Shown here: in pieces, positions 45,370 to 55,133 of the stretch
Layout: every line of letters starts with the position of its first letter
How positions within the stretch are numbered: the first letter of the stretch is position 1
Source: Pelomonas margarita
Lineage (GTDB): Bacteria > Pseudomonadota > Gammaproteobacteria > Burkholderiales > Burkholderiaceae_C
NCBI RefSeq assembly: GCF_043555875.1
Contig: NZ_JBIGHW010000007.1
Coordinates: forward strand, 1 to 64,000
Direction of reading: 5' to 3'
Length of the DNA stretch: 64,000 nucleotides
Program-made: the position numbers and the translations under genes
The notes under the pieces: model-generated
The model's database searches: none
What the model was told of the DNA's origin: nothing
What the model saw: only the letters and a program-made list of their open reading frames with translations

Positions 45370-45416
45370 TGTGCAAGCCGGTCGATGCGGCTTGCATCGC
45401 CGCCCCCTCGGGGGGC
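45370..45416 (+). terminator. Double hairpin after the PEP-CTERM gene (terminator / REP-like)
   Basis: A 9-bp stem TGCAAGCCG / CGGCTTGCA (45372-45396) is followed by a GCCCCC / GGGGGC palindrome (45402-45416). They lie in the gap between two convergent genes. There is no U-run, so classical termination is uncertain. The second palindrome resembles the one inside the glt operon. Confidence 0.5.
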
Positions 45417-45435
45417 CGACCGGGCCAGCCCGCGT

Positions 45436-48099
45436 TCAGCGCGGCTCGACCGGACGAGGGGCCAAAGTCCTCAACCAGAACGACTCGTACTTGCGGTGCC
45501 AGCCGGCCGGCTTCACGACGCCGCCCATGGCGTGCGCGCCGTCGGGGTCGAGGTAGAGCTCAACCAAAGCATCCTTGCCGGCATCCAGCAGCTCGCGGTA
45601 GACGTTGACGGTGTCCTGGTAGAGCACGTTGGGGTCCTGCATGCCGTGCACCAGCAGCAACGGCTTGCGCAGGCCCTTGGCCAGCGGCAGCAGCGAATGC
45701 TTGCGCAGCACGGGCTTGGTCCGGTCGACCTTGCCAATGGTGCGGCCGCTGTACCAGCTGTTGTAGTTCTCCCATTCCGTCGGGCCGGCACCGGCAATGC
45801 CGGCAGCGAACAGGTCGGGTCGGGTGAACATCGTGTACTGGGTCTGGAAGCCGCCGAAGCTCCAGCCGTTCAGGCCCACGCGCGCCGTGTCCACGCCGTA
45901 GCCGGGCAGCAGCTTGACGAGGTCTTCCAGGTCCTCGCTCTGTGGCTCGCCGGGGCGCTCCCAGTTGGCGCCGGAGAACTTGCGGCCGTAGTTGCTGTGG
46001 CCGCGCGGGTCAACCGCAATGGTCACGAACCCATGCTTCGCCGCCATGTACTGGCCGAACAGGTAGGCCGTGTTCTGGAAGCTGTCCACCTCCACGATGT
46101 GGCGGTCGTTCAGCGGGCCACCGTAGACGTAGACGACGCCAGGCCGCTTGTCCGTGGCCTGCCAGCCGGCGGGCTTGAACAGATAGGCCTCGATGCGGTC
46201 ACCGTGACGGTTGGTGTAGGCGAAGCGCTCGGGCTGCAGCAGCTTCAGGTCGTTCCAGGCCTTGTCGCTGCTGTCGGTCAGCGTGCGCGCGGCGGCCTTG
46301 CCGTCAGTGGGCAGCAGCTTGAGCTCGGGGCGCTGCGCCCAGTTGCCGGCGTTGGCAGCCACCCAGCGGCCGTCCTCGGACGCGGCGGCCGCGCGGTGGA
46401 ACTCACCGGCCGCGCCCAACGCCTGCGTGGTGCCGCTGGCCAGGTCCACGCGCAGCAGGTTCATTGCCGCCGTGTCGCCCTGGTTGGCCAGCACGAACAG
46501 CGCCTTGCTGTCGGCCGTGAAGCCGGCAATCTGGTGCGCCTCGAACGCACCCTTCACCAGCGGCCGCAGCGCACGCGTGGCCACGTCGATGGCGTAGGGC
46601 AGGCGCCAACCGGATTCGTCCAGCACCAGCACCAGCGTCTTGCCGTCCGGCGTGAAGCGCGGCTTGATGACGTTGACCACCTCATGGCCGACATCGCCGC
46701 GCCGCTCCAGCACCAGCTCGGGCTTGGCGTTCTCGCTCGCGCTGCCAACGTAGACGCGCAGCAGCTCCTTTTCGCGCTCCCAGGTCGTGAACGCGTAGCG
46801 GCTACCGTCGCGCGCCCAGGCCACGTCGCTCATCTCGAACCACACATCGCCGCCGTTGTTCGTGAACACCGGTGCCGGCTGCTGGCGCGGCGCCTCGCCG
46901 GCAGCCGGCACCTGGCGGATGTACAGCGCCATGGGCGGCACGCTGCGCTTGTCATCCGACACTTCGCGCGGCACCTTCTTAGCCGTGGCCCAGCGCTCGC
47001 CGTAGCTCATGATCTCCACCTGCCGACCGGTCGGCGCCGGGGCCTTGTCATCAGCGCCCCGCGCCAGCGCACGCGCCACCAGCGACATCCAGCGACCGTC
47101 CTCGCTGACCACGGTCTCGGCAATCTTGTATTTCTTCTGCTCGTCATCCGGATGGATGAGCTCGCGGTTGACCACCTGCACGCCCGGCTGCCGCAGCCCG
47201 GCCCGCAACACGCGGGTCTCGTCGGCAAACAGCACCGCCGTGTCATCGGCGGTGTAGCCCACCAGGCGCAGGTCGCGCTGCGTGGCCACCACCTGCGCCG
47301 GCGCGGCGTCGCCGGCCTTCCAACGGTACAGCCCGCCGCGGTACTGGAACACCAACTCGTCGGCCTTGCGCGCCCACGCGAACTGCGCCGCGCCGGGGTA
47401 GAGGTCAGTGGGCTTGAGCTTGTCGCGGGCCTGCTTCTTCTTCAGCTCATCACGCAGCTCCCACAGCTCGCGGGGCTTGTCCTCGGCCTTCTTGTCGGCG
47501 GCAGACGCGGCAGGCGCCGCTGGGATGGGCTTGCCCGCACGCTGCGCGGCCAGAACGGCGGCGGCATGCTTCTCGGCGTCGGCCTCGGCCTTCTCGGCGG
47601 CCTTCTGCGCGTCGTCCTTGGCCTTCTTGTCGGCCAGCTCCTGCTTCACGACGGCCAGCGCCGCGGTTTCCCACTGCGACAGGTCCACCGGCTCGCCACG
47701 CAGGTAGGCCTGCTGCGCCACTTCGCGCTCCTGGCGCTCGGCGTATTCGGTGTTGCGCTGCTGCAGCTTCTTGTCGAAGCGGGCCAGGTCTTCCGGCGCG
47801 TCGAAGGCCGCCATGACGGCGGGCGACGTGATGCGCGTGGTCTTGCCCGTGCGGGTGTCGTGCACCCAGAGGTCGCTGCCGGGCTCGCCGAAGGGGCTCC
47901 ACAGCCAGGCCAGGTAGCGGCCGCTGCGGCTGAAGGCGACGTCCTTGGCGGGATCGTTGCGGTAGGGCTGGGCGCGGAAGATCTGTTCGAGGGTGGGAAC
48001 AACCTGGGCGGGCGCTGTCTGCGCCTGCAGCGGCATGGCGGCCGCAATGGCCAATGCAAGGGCGAGGCTGCCAACGGCAGCGAAAGTCACGGGCTTCAA
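45436..48099 (-). CDS. Secreted prolyl-oligopeptidase family (S9) peptidase
   Basis: This 887-residue exported peptidase has a signal peptide (about 1-26, ending MPLQAQ). A beta-propeller N-terminal region is interrupted by a Lys/Ala-rich coiled insert (about 125-200, KAKDDAQKAAEKAEADAEKH-like). The C-terminal alpha/beta hydrolase domain carries Ser747 (GWSFGGFQT), Asp near 821 (GMQDPNV) and His856 (DGAHAMGG). The family cleaves after proline or releases dipeptides from peptide N-termini. It is convergent with the PEP-CTERM gene, and its start lies at 48099 after a GGAG-containing leader. Confidence 0.9.
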   Translation of the reverse strand: MKPVTFAAVGSLALALAIAAAMPLQAQTAPAQVVPTLEQIFRAQPYRNDPAKDVAFSRSGRYLAWLWSPFGEPGSDLWVHDTRTGKTTRITSPAVMAAFDAPEDLARFDKKLQQRNTEYAERQEREVAQQAYLRGEPVDLSQWETAALAVVKQELADKKAKDDAQKAAEKAEADAEKHAAAVLAAQRAGKPIPAAPAASAADKKAEDKPRELWELRDELKKKQARDKLKPTDLYPGAAQFAWARKADELVFQYRGGLYRWKAGDAAPAQVVATQRDLRLVGYTADDTAVLFADETRVLRAGLRQPGVQVVNRELIHPDDEQKKYKIAETVVSEDGRWMSLVARALARGADDKAPAPTGRQVEIMSYGERWATAKKVPREVSDDKRSVPPMALYIRQVPAAGEAPRQQPAPVFTNNGGDVWFEMSDVAWARDGSRYAFTTWEREKELLRVYVGSASENAKPELVLERRGDVGHEVVNVIKPRFTPDGKTLVLVLDESGWRLPYAIDVATRALRPLVKGAFEAHQIAGFTADSKALFVLANQGDTAAMNLLRVDLASGTTQALGAAGEFHRAAAASEDGRWVAANAGNWAQRPELKLLPTDGKAAARTLTDSSDKAWNDLKLLQPERFAYTNRHGDRIEAYLFKPAGWQATDKRPGVVYVYGGPLNDRHIVEVDSFQNTAYLFGQYMAAKHGFVTIAVDPRGHSNYGRKFSGANWERPGEPQSEDLEDLVKLLPGYGVDTARVGLNGWSFGGFQTQYTMFTRPDLFAAGIAGAGPTEWENYNSWYSGRTIGKVDRTKPVLRKHSLLPLAKGLRKPLLLVHGMQDPNVLYQDTVNVYRELLDAGKDALVELYLDPDGAHAMGGVVKPAGWHRKYESFWLRTLAPRPVEPR

Positions 48100-48129
48100 G
48101 GGGTCTCCTGAATTGCCCCCTAGGGTTAG

Positions 48130-48160
48130 GGGCGACGCATTCTAGGAAAGAGCGTCGCCC
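48130..48160 (-). terminator. Hairpin downstream of the 48183 gene
   Basis: A perfect 9-bp stem (GGGCGACGC / GCGTCGCCC, 13-nt loop) lies between the small membrane protein gene and the S9 peptidase start. It is a plausible terminator for the former and may also affect the leader of the latter. No strong U-run. Confidence 0.5.
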
Positions 48161-48182
48161 AACCCGTTCGTCACGCCGGCCA

Positions 48183-48575
48183 TCAGCGCAGCGCGATGAC
48201 AGAGGGCTGCAGCGTGGAGTTTCTCGACTTGCGCCACAGCGCCACGCCGACATGGATGGCCACGCCGATGCCGAACAGGCACAGCGCGCCCACGCTCCAC
48301 ACCACCCACGCCAGCACGGTGACGCCGCCCGACAGCCACGGCAGCGTGCCAACCAGTGCCTGCAACTGGGGCGTCAGCGTTTCGAGCGTGCCGGCCAGCC
48401 ACTCGGTCACCGGCACGGGCAGCCAGGCCGTCAACGCGGCAGGCAGGCTCCAGTCCCCCGAGCCCAGGTTGCCGGCGTGAGACAGCACCGCCGCCAGCAG
48501 CGCCTCGCCCGACCACACCAGCCCGCTCCACAGCGCCAGCAACAGCAACACCAGCATCCATCCCAGCAAGATCAT
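48183..48575 (-). CDS. Small hypothetical membrane protein, 130 aa
   Basis: I do not recognise this 130-residue protein. It has an N-terminal hydrophobic helix (about 1-20, MILLGWMLVLLLLALWSG), an amphipathic middle and a second membrane helix (about 88-115). It probably spans the membrane twice and ends in a basic tail (RKSRNSTLQPSV). ATG 48575 is preferred over ATG 48581 because AAGGG lies at a usable distance only for the former. It lies between the S9 peptidase and uvrA. Confidence 0.65.
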   Translation of the reverse strand: MILLGWMLVLLLLALWSGLVWSGEALLAAVLSHAGNLGSGDWSLPAALTAWLPVPVTEWLAGTLETLTPQLQALVGTLPWLSGGVTVLAWVVWSVGALCLFGIGVAIHVGVALWRKSRNSTLQPSVIALR

Positions 48576-48676
48576 GGCCATCCCTTTCGTATGACAGAGC
48601 CCACAGTGTGCGCGGGCCGGGCCGGCCTAGACAGCAGCAGGCCTCGCAGCGCCGCTTCGGAAAAGCCGAAGCGTCC

Positions 48677-51600
48677 TCAGCCCGCCTCGCGCGACAGCAC
48701 CGGCGCCAGCGCAACGCCAGTGTGGCTGCCGCTCGCCACGACCTGCTCCGGCGTGCCTTCAACGACGATGCGGCCGCCGGCGGTGCCGCCTTCCGGCCCC
48801 AGGTCCAGCACCCAGTCGGCCTCGGCGATGACGTCCAGGTCGTGTTCGATGACCACGACCGAATGCCCGCCCGCCACCAACCGGTGCAGCACGCGGATCA
48901 GCTTCTCGACGTCGGCCATGTGCAGGCCCACCGTCGGCTCGTCCAGCACGTACAGCGTGTGCGGTGCCTTCTGGCCGCGACGCGTGACGTCGTCGCGCAC
49001 CTTGACCAGCTCGCTGACGAGCTTGATGCGCTGCGCCTCGCCACCGGACAAGGTGGGCGACGGCTGGCCCAGCGTCAGGTAGCCCAGGCCCACATCCTTC
49101 AGCAACTGCAGCGGGTGGGCGATGGACGGCATGGACGCAAAGAACGCCACCGCCTCGTCCACTTCCATCTGCAGCACGTCGCCGATGCTCTTTCCCCGCC
49201 AGCTCACGCCCAGCGTCTCGGGGTTGAAGCGCTGGCCGTGGCACTGGTCGCATGGCACTTTCACATCCGGCAGGAAGCTCATCTCGATGGTCTTCATGCC
49301 CTGACCTTCGCAACCCGGGCAGCGGCCCTCGCCGGTGTTGAAGCTGAAGCGCCCCGGCGCATATCCGCGCGCCTTGCTCTCCAAGGTCTCGGCGAATAGC
49401 TTGCGGATGGCATCCCAGAAGCCGATGTAGGTCGCCGGGCAGGAGCGCGGCGTCTTGCCGATGGGGGTCTGGTCGACCTCCAGCACGCGGTCGACCTGCT
49501 CATGGCCCGTGATGCCATCACAGCCCTGCCACTTGGCCGGCGCTTTGCGCAGCGGAACCGCCACCGCCATGTTGGCCAGCAACACGTCGCGTGCCAGCGT
49601 GGACTTGCCGGAGCCCGACACCCCCGTCACCGCCACCAGCCGGTGCAGCGGCACGTCCACCGTCACACCCTGCAGGTTGTGCAGCGCGGCGTTCAGAACG
49701 GTCAGCTTGGGCGCCGTCGGGGCTATGGCGCGGCGTTCCTGCAGCGGGTGGATGAGCGGGTGGGCCAGCATGCGGCCGGTGGTGGAGTCCTCCACCGCCG
49801 CCAGTTCCGCGGCGGTACCTTGCGCCACGACGCGGCCGCCGCGTTTGCCGGCACCGGGGCCAATGTCGATGATGTGATCTGCGCGGCGGATGGTGTCCTC
49901 GTCGTGCTCCACCACCACCAGCGTGTTGCCCTTGTCACCCAGCGTGGACAAGGCCTTCAGCAGGATCTGGTTGTCACGCGGGTGCAGACCGATGGTCGGC
50001 TCGTCCAGCACGTAGCAGACACCCTGCAGGTTGCTGCCCAGTTGCGCGGCCAGGCGGATGCGCTGTGCCTCGCCGCCCGACAGCGTCGGCGCGGCACGAT
50101 CCAGCGTCAGGTAGCCCAGGCCCACCTCCTCCAGGAACTCCAGCCGGCCCAGGATCTCGCTGACCACGTCACGCGCGATGTCAGCGTCGCGGCCTTCCAG
50201 GTGCAGGCTCTGCACCCAGGCGCGCGCCTGGCCCACGCTCCACGAGGCCACCTCGCCAATGGCCTTGTCCTCGAACTCCACCGAGCGCGCCGTCGCGTTC
50301 AGGCGCGTGCCATGGCAATCCGGGCACGGCGCGTCAGTCAGGCCTTCCAGCTCGGCCTCTTCCGACGGGAAACTCTGCTCGCGACCACGGTTGTCGTCGG
50401 CGGGCGCGCTGTCGTCCAGCGCCTTGCGCTGCTCGCGCGTCAGGCTCAGGCCCGTGCCCACGCAGCTGGGGCACCAGCCGTGCTTGGAGTTGTACGAGAA
50501 CAGGCGCGGGTCCAGCTCGGGGTAGCTGGTGCCGCAGGCCGGGCAGGCGCGCTTGGTGGAGAACACTTTGACGCTGCCGACGCCGGCCCCCGTGCCGCCG
50601 TCTTCCAGGTTGAGGCCATCCAGCGGCGCCAGCAGGTGCAGCACCCCCTTGCCGGCGTCCAGCGCCCTGGCCAGCAGCTCGCGCAGCTCGGGCTCCTTGT
50701 CCGGGCTGATCACCAGATCGCCCACCGGCAGCTCCAGTGTGTGTTCCTTGAATCGATCGATGCGCGGCCACGGCGACGTGGGCAGGAATTCGCCGTCCAC
50801 GCGCAGGTGCGTGTGGCCCCGGCCCTTGGCCCATTTGGCGAGGTCGGTGTAGACCCCCTTGCGGTTGACCACCAGCGGCGCCAGCAGGCCCACGTGCTGC
50901 CCCCGGTAGTCGCGCATCAGCTGTGCGGCGATGCTTTCCACGCTCTGCGGGCGCACCGGCGCGCCGTCGTGCACACAGTGTTGCACGCCCAGCTTCACGT
51001 ACAGCAGGCGCAGGAAGTGCCAGACCTCGGTGGTGGTGGCGACCGTACTCTTGCGCCCCCCGCGCGAGAGGCGCTGCTCGATGGCAACGGTGGGCGGAAT
51101 GCCCCACACCGCGTCCACCTCGGGCCGGCCGGCCGGCTGCACGATGCTGCGCGCGTAGGCGTTCAGCGATTCGAGGTAACGGCGCTGGCCTTCGTTGAAC
51201 AGGATGTCGAAGGCCAGCGTGCTCTTGCCCGAGCCGGACACACCGGTCACCACGTTGAACTTGCCGCGCGGGACCTCCACCGTCACGCCCTTGAGGTTGT
51301 GCTCGCGGGCGTTGACGATCTTGATGGCCTCGTCGGCCTGGCGGCGCGCCTGGATCAGCTGCTGCAGCGGGCGCCCTTCCTCCACGGCCATGGCGGGGCG
51401 GTCCATGTGCAGTGCGTAGTCACGCAGCGCCGCCGCAGTGTGAGAGGTGGGATGCTGGGCCACGGCCTCCGGCGTGCCGACGCAGACGACTTCGCCCCCC
51501 GCATCGCCGCCCTCGGGGCCCAAGTCGATGAGCCAGTCGGCCGCGCGGATCACATCCAGGTTGTGCTCGATGAGGATGAGCGAATGGCCCGCTGTCAGCA

Positions 51601-54304
51601 GCTTGCGCATCGCGCGCATCAGCTTGGCGATGTCGTCGAAGTGCAGGCCGGTGGTCGGCTCGTCGAACAGGAACAGCGTGCCCTTCTTGGCCACGCCGAA
51701 GCGCGGGTTGGATGCCGCCTCGGCCAAGAAGCCGGCGAGCTTCAGGCGCTGCGCCTCGCCACCCGACAGCGTGGGCACCGGCTGGCCCAGGCGCACATAC
51801 TCCAGGCCCACGTCAACGATGGGCTGGAGCTTGGTCAGGACGGCGCGGTGCTCGCTGAACAGGTGCACCGCCTCGGCCACCGTCAGCTCCAGCACGTCGG
51901 AGACGCTCAATTCCCGATCCTTCAGCGACAGTTTCACGTCCAGCATCTCGGCGCGGAAACGCTTGCCATCGCAATCCGGGCAGCGCAGGTAGACGTCGCT
52001 GAGGAACTGCATCTCCACGTGTTCGAAGCCCGAGCCCCCGCAGGTGGGGCAGCGGCCATCACCGGCGTTGAAGCTGAACATGCCGGCGCTGTAGCTGCGC
52101 TCGACCGCCAGCGGGGCCACGGCGAACAGCTTGCGGATCTCGTCGAACGCGCCCACGTAGCTGGCCGGGTTGGAGCGCGCCGTCTTGCCGATGGGCGACT
52201 GGTCGACGAACACCGCGTCGGCCAGGAAGTCCGCCCCCAGCAGCGATTCGTGCGTGCCGGGCGTCTCGGTGGCCTTGCCGAACTGGCGGGCCAGCGCGGG
52301 GTAGAGCACGTCCTGCATCAGCGTGCTCTTGCCGGATCCCGACACGCCGGTCACGACGACCAGGCGCTGCAGCGGGAACTCGACCGACACGTCCTTCAGG
52401 TTGTGCTCGCGCACGCCCTGCAGGATGAGCTTGGGCGTGCTGTCTTCCACCAGGCGCTTCAAGCCCATGCCCACATGCTTGCGGGCGCCCAGGTAGGCGC
52501 CGGTCAGCGTGTCCGCTGCGCGGATGGATTCGGGCGTGCCATCGAACACGATCTGCCCGCCGCGCTCGCCAGGGCCGGGGCCCATGTCGATGAGCCGGTC
52601 GGCCGCCAGCATGACGGCGGGGTCGTGCTCCACGACCACCAGCGTGTTGCCGGCATCGCGCAGCCGCTGCATCGCCTGCACGATGCGATTCATGTCGCGC
52701 GGGTGCAGGCCGATGCTGGGCTCGTCCAGCACGAACAGCGTGTTGACCAGGCTGGTGCCCAAAGCAGTGGTGAGGTTGATGCGTTGCACCTCGCCGCCCG
52801 ACAGCGTGCGGCTCTGGCGGTCCAGCGTCAGGTAGCCCAGGCCCACATCGCACAGGTAGCGGCTGCGGTGGCGGATCTCGTCCAGCAGCAGCTTCAGTGC
52901 CTCGTCCAGCATGGTGCTGGGCAGTTGCAGGCCGTCGACAAAATTGCGCAGGCGCTGGATGGGCAGCTGCATCAGGTCGTGCAGACTCAGGCCCGGCAGC
53001 GCTTCCAGTTGATCACGCGTCCAGTCCACACCGACGGGCAGGAAACGCTGGCCGGCCGGCAACGCTGCGTCGGCCAGCGCCTTGGCACCCACGCGCCACA
53101 GCAGCGCCTCGGTCTTCAGACGCGCGCCGCGGCACGACGGGCATTCCGTGTAGCTGCGGTACTTGGACAAGAGCACGCGGATGTGCATCTTGTAAGCCTT
53201 GCTCTCCAGGTAGTCGAAGAAGCGCTTGACCCCGTACCACTGCTTGTTCCAGTTGCCGTTCCAGTTCGGCGTGCCGTCGATGACCCAGCGGCGGTGCTCC
53301 GCGCTCAGGTCCTTCCACGCGGTGTCGCGCGGAATGCCGGCCTCGCCGGCGTACTTCAGCAGGTCGTCCTGGCAGTCCTTCCACGCCGGCGTCTGCATGG
53401 GCTTGATGGCGCCGTTGCGCAGCGTCTTGCGCTCGTCGGGAATGACCAGCCCCAGGTCCACACCGATGACGCGGCCAAAGCCGCGGCAGGCCTCGCAGGC
53501 GCCGAACGCCGAATTGAACGAGAACAGTGCCGGCTGCGGGTCGGCGTAGCGGATGTCGCTTTCCGGGCAGTGCAGACCCGTGGAAAACCGCCACAGCGTG
53601 GCCCCTTCGTCACCCACGTAGACGCTCAGCCGGCCTGACCCTCTTTTGAGCGACAGCTCGATGGCCTCCATGGCCCGCTGCTTGCCGGCGCCCAGGATGC
53701 GGAAGCGGTCGGCCACCACGTCCAGCACCTTCTTGCCGTCGACCTCTCGCTCGGCCTGCACGCGCGTGAAGCCGCTGGCCGACAGCCATTGCTCGACCTG
53801 CGCCGCCGTCGTGTTGGCCGGCAGCTCCACCGGGAAGGTCAGCACCATCCTGGGGTCCGATGCGGCCTCGGCACGCGCCATCAGTTCCGCATAAATGCTT
53901 TGCGCGGTGTCATGCCTGACGGGCAGCGCCGTTTGGCGGTCAAAAAGCTCCGCCGCGCGGGCGTACAGCAGCTTCAGGTGGTCGTTGAGCTCCGTCATGG
54001 TGCCGACCGTGGAGCGGCTGGTGCGCACCGGGTTGGTCTGGTCGATGGCGATGGCGGGCGGCACGCCATCCACCTTGTCCACCGCCGGGCGGTCCATGCG
54101 ATCCAGGAACTGGCGCGCGTAGGCGGAGAAGGTCTCCACATAGCGACGCTGGCCCTCGGCATAGAGCGTGTCGAACACCAGGCTGGACTTGCCCGAGCCG
54201 CTGGGGCCCGTCACGACGGTCAACTCGGCCGTGCGCAGGTCGAGATCGAGGTTCTTGAGGTTGTGCTGTCGAGCGCCTCGGATGCGGATCAGACCGTCAG
54301 ACAT
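48677..54304 (-). CDS. uvrA: Tandem UvrA excision-repair ATPase (double-length)
   Basis: This 1875-residue protein consists of two complete UvrA units in one frame, whereas UvrA is usually about 940 residues. Four Walker A motifs are seen: GPSGSGKS at 33-40, then GVSGSGKST near 652, 1020 and 1562. Four signature motifs (LSGGE-QR) are also present. Zinc modules with paired Cys (CPTCGGSG ... CPDCDGKRF and CPGCEGQG ... CDQCHGQRF) and UvrB-binding-type regions occur in both halves. UvrA recognises DNA damage and loads UvrB, normally as a dimer, so this chain could be a covalent dimer. The halves are clearly diverged, which argues against a recent duplication or a frame error. The start 54304 has the normal UvrA N-terminus. 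Confidence 0.9.
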   Translation of the reverse strand: MSDGLIRIRGARQHNLKNLDLDLRTAELTVVTGPSGSGKSSLVFDTLYAEGQRRYVETFSAYARQFLDRMDRPAVDKVDGVPPAIAIDQTNPVRTSRSTVGTMTELNDHLKLLYARAAELFDRQTALPVRHDTAQSIYAELMARAEAASDPRMVLTFPVELPANTTAAQVEQWLSASGFTRVQAEREVDGKKVLDVVADRFRILGAGKQRAMEAIELSLKRGSGRLSVYVGDEGATLWRFSTGLHCPESDIRYADPQPALFSFNSAFGACEACRGFGRVIGVDLGLVIPDERKTLRNGAIKPMQTPAWKDCQDDLLKYAGEAGIPRDTAWKDLSAEHRRWVIDGTPNWNGNWNKQWYGVKRFFDYLESKAYKMHIRVLLSKYRSYTECPSCRGARLKTEALLWRVGAKALADAALPAGQRFLPVGVDWTRDQLEALPGLSLHDLMQLPIQRLRNFVDGLQLPSTMLDEALKLLLDEIRHRSRYLCDVGLGYLTLDRQSRTLSGGEVQRINLTTALGTSLVNTLFVLDEPSIGLHPRDMNRIVQAMQRLRDAGNTLVVVEHDPAVMLAADRLIDMGPGPGERGGQIVFDGTPESIRAADTLTGAYLGARKHVGMGLKRLVEDSTPKLILQGVREHNLKDVSVEFPLQRLVVVTGVSGSGKSTLMQDVLYPALARQFGKATETPGTHESLLGADFLADAVFVDQSPIGKTARSNPASYVGAFDEIRKLFAVAPLAVERSYSAGMFSFNAGDGRCPTCGGSGFEHVEMQFLSDVYLRCPDCDGKRFRAEMLDVKLSLKDRELSVSDVLELTVAEAVHLFSEHRAVLTKLQPIVDVGLEYVRLGQPVPTLSGGEAQRLKLAGFLAEAASNPRFGVAKKGTLFLFDEPTTGLHFDDIAKLMRAMRKLLTAGHSLILIEHNLDVIRAADWLIDLGPEGGDAGGEVVCVGTPEAVAQHPTSHTAAALRDYALHMDRPAMAVEEGRPLQQLIQARRQADEAIKIVNAREHNLKGVTVEVPRGKFNVVTGVSGSGKSTLAFDILFNEGQRRYLESLNAYARSIVQPAGRPEVDAVWGIPPTVAIEQRLSRGGRKSTVATTTEVWHFLRLLYVKLGVQHCVHDGAPVRPQSVESIAAQLMRDYRGQHVGLLAPLVVNRKGVYTDLAKWAKGRGHTHLRVDGEFLPTSPWPRIDRFKEHTLELPVGDLVISPDKEPELRELLARALDAGKGVLHLLAPLDGLNLEDGGTGAGVGSVKVFSTKRACPACGTSYPELDPRLFSYNSKHGWCPSCVGTGLSLTREQRKALDDSAPADDNRGREQSFPSEEAELEGLTDAPCPDCHGTRLNATARSVEFEDKAIGEVASWSVGQARAWVQSLHLEGRDADIARDVVSEILGRLEFLEEVGLGYLTLDRAAPTLSGGEAQRIRLAAQLGSNLQGVCYVLDEPTIGLHPRDNQILLKALSTLGDKGNTLVVVEHDEDTIRRADHIIDIGPGAGKRGGRVVAQGTAAELAAVEDSTTGRMLAHPLIHPLQERRAIAPTAPKLTVLNAALHNLQGVTVDVPLHRLVAVTGVSGSGKSTLARDVLLANMAVAVPLRKAPAKWQGCDGITGHEQVDRVLEVDQTPIGKTPRSCPATYIGFWDAIRKLFAETLESKARGYAPGRFSFNTGEGRCPGCEGQGMKTIEMSFLPDVKVPCDQCHGQRFNPETLGVSWRGKSIGDVLQMEVDEAVAFFASMPSIAHPLQLLKDVGLGYLTLGQPSPTLSGGEAQRIKLVSELVKVRDDVTRRGQKAPHTLYVLDEPTVGLHMADVEKLIRVLHRLVAGGHSVVVIEHDLDVIAEADWVLDLGPEGGTAGGRIVVEGTPEQVVASGSHTGVALAPVLSREAG

Positions 54305-54512
54305 GGAAGGGGGCCAAAACGACGAAGGCCAGCAGTGTAGGGACGCGCTTCGACGAAAACTGTCAGCACGACCCGCTTGCCGAGCCTACGCGCCGGACCA
54401 AGGCTCGGTGATTTTGACGGCCCCTGTGGTTGCGCGGCAGCAGCGCCTGCGGCAACAATCGCCCACCCCCCACCAGGGGACATAAGAAAAAAGCGCAAAT
54501 CAAGGACATGGG

Positions 54513-55022
54513 ATGGACAACTCTAGGCAACTGAATCAAGTGCCGCCGCAACCGCTCTGGCTGAACGCTGCGGGCGACGCTGCTGGAACCGGCGCATCAC
54601 GATCGACCGGCAACGAGTACATGCCCACGCAGCGCCAGCCCCAGGTGCTGCTTGTCGAAGACAACCACATCAACCAGGTCGTCGCACTGGAGTTCCTGGC
54701 GCTGATGGGTGTGCAGTCGCGCCTGGCACGCAATGGCATCGAGGCATTGACCGCTTGCGCAGAGTCTGCTCCCGACCTCGTGCTGATGGACATCCAGATG
54801 CCCGGCATGGACGGGCTGGAATGTGCCCGCCGCCTGCGCGCGCAACAGCGCGACGGCCATCTGCCCGCCTTTCCCATCCTCGCCCTGACCGCCCACGCGC
54901 TGGACGCCGACGTGGCCGCCAGCATGGAGGCCGGCATGGACGAGCACCTCACCAAGCCGCTGGACTTCGTCGCGCTGCGCACTCGCCTGCAGCGCTGGCT
55001 GAAGCTGCCCGAGCCGAACTGA
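54513..55022 (+). CDS. Single-domain response regulator (CheY-like)
   Basis: This 169-residue protein has an unstructured N-terminal extension (1-40) and then one receiver domain (about 43-165). The domain has Asp50, phospho-acceptor Asp93 (LMDIQMPGMDG), Thr126 and Lys148 (LTKPL). There is no output domain. The sequence resembles the receiver modules attached to hybrid kinases, so it may serve as a phosphate relay for a kinase elsewhere, for example 40863-43187 (inference). ATG 54513 is supported by AAGGA seven bases upstream. A shorter start at 54621 would remove the extension. Confidence 0.85.
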   Translation: MDNSRQLNQVPPQPLWLNAAGDAAGTGASRSTGNEYMPTQRQPQVLLVEDNHINQVVALEFLALMGVQSRLARNGIEALTACAESAPDLVLMDIQMPGMDGLECARRLRAQQRDGHLPAFPILALTAHALDADVAASMEAGMDEHLTKPLDFVALRTRLQRWLKLPEPN

Positions 55023-55133
55023 GCTCCCGCCGGGCCTCGCTGCTCAACGCAAGCGGGCGCGGCCGGTAAACCCTGACGGCCCGCCCGGGGCACGTGCCCA
55101 TAATCGTGCGCAAAAACCACCGGAGACAAGCCG

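Noticed and set aside
45385..48111. A 908-codon plus-strand frame
   Set aside because: It is antisense to the S9 peptidase, which has a signal peptide and a complete catalytic triad.
49502..53638. A 1378-codon plus-strand frame
   Set aside because: It is antisense to the double UvrA and lacks recognisable motifs.
48677..54304. Possibility that the double UvrA is two genes joined by an error
   Set aside because: The frame is continuous, the linker is ordinary, and the halves are diverged rather than identical, so a collapsed or duplicated assembly is unlikely. Kept as a real fusion.
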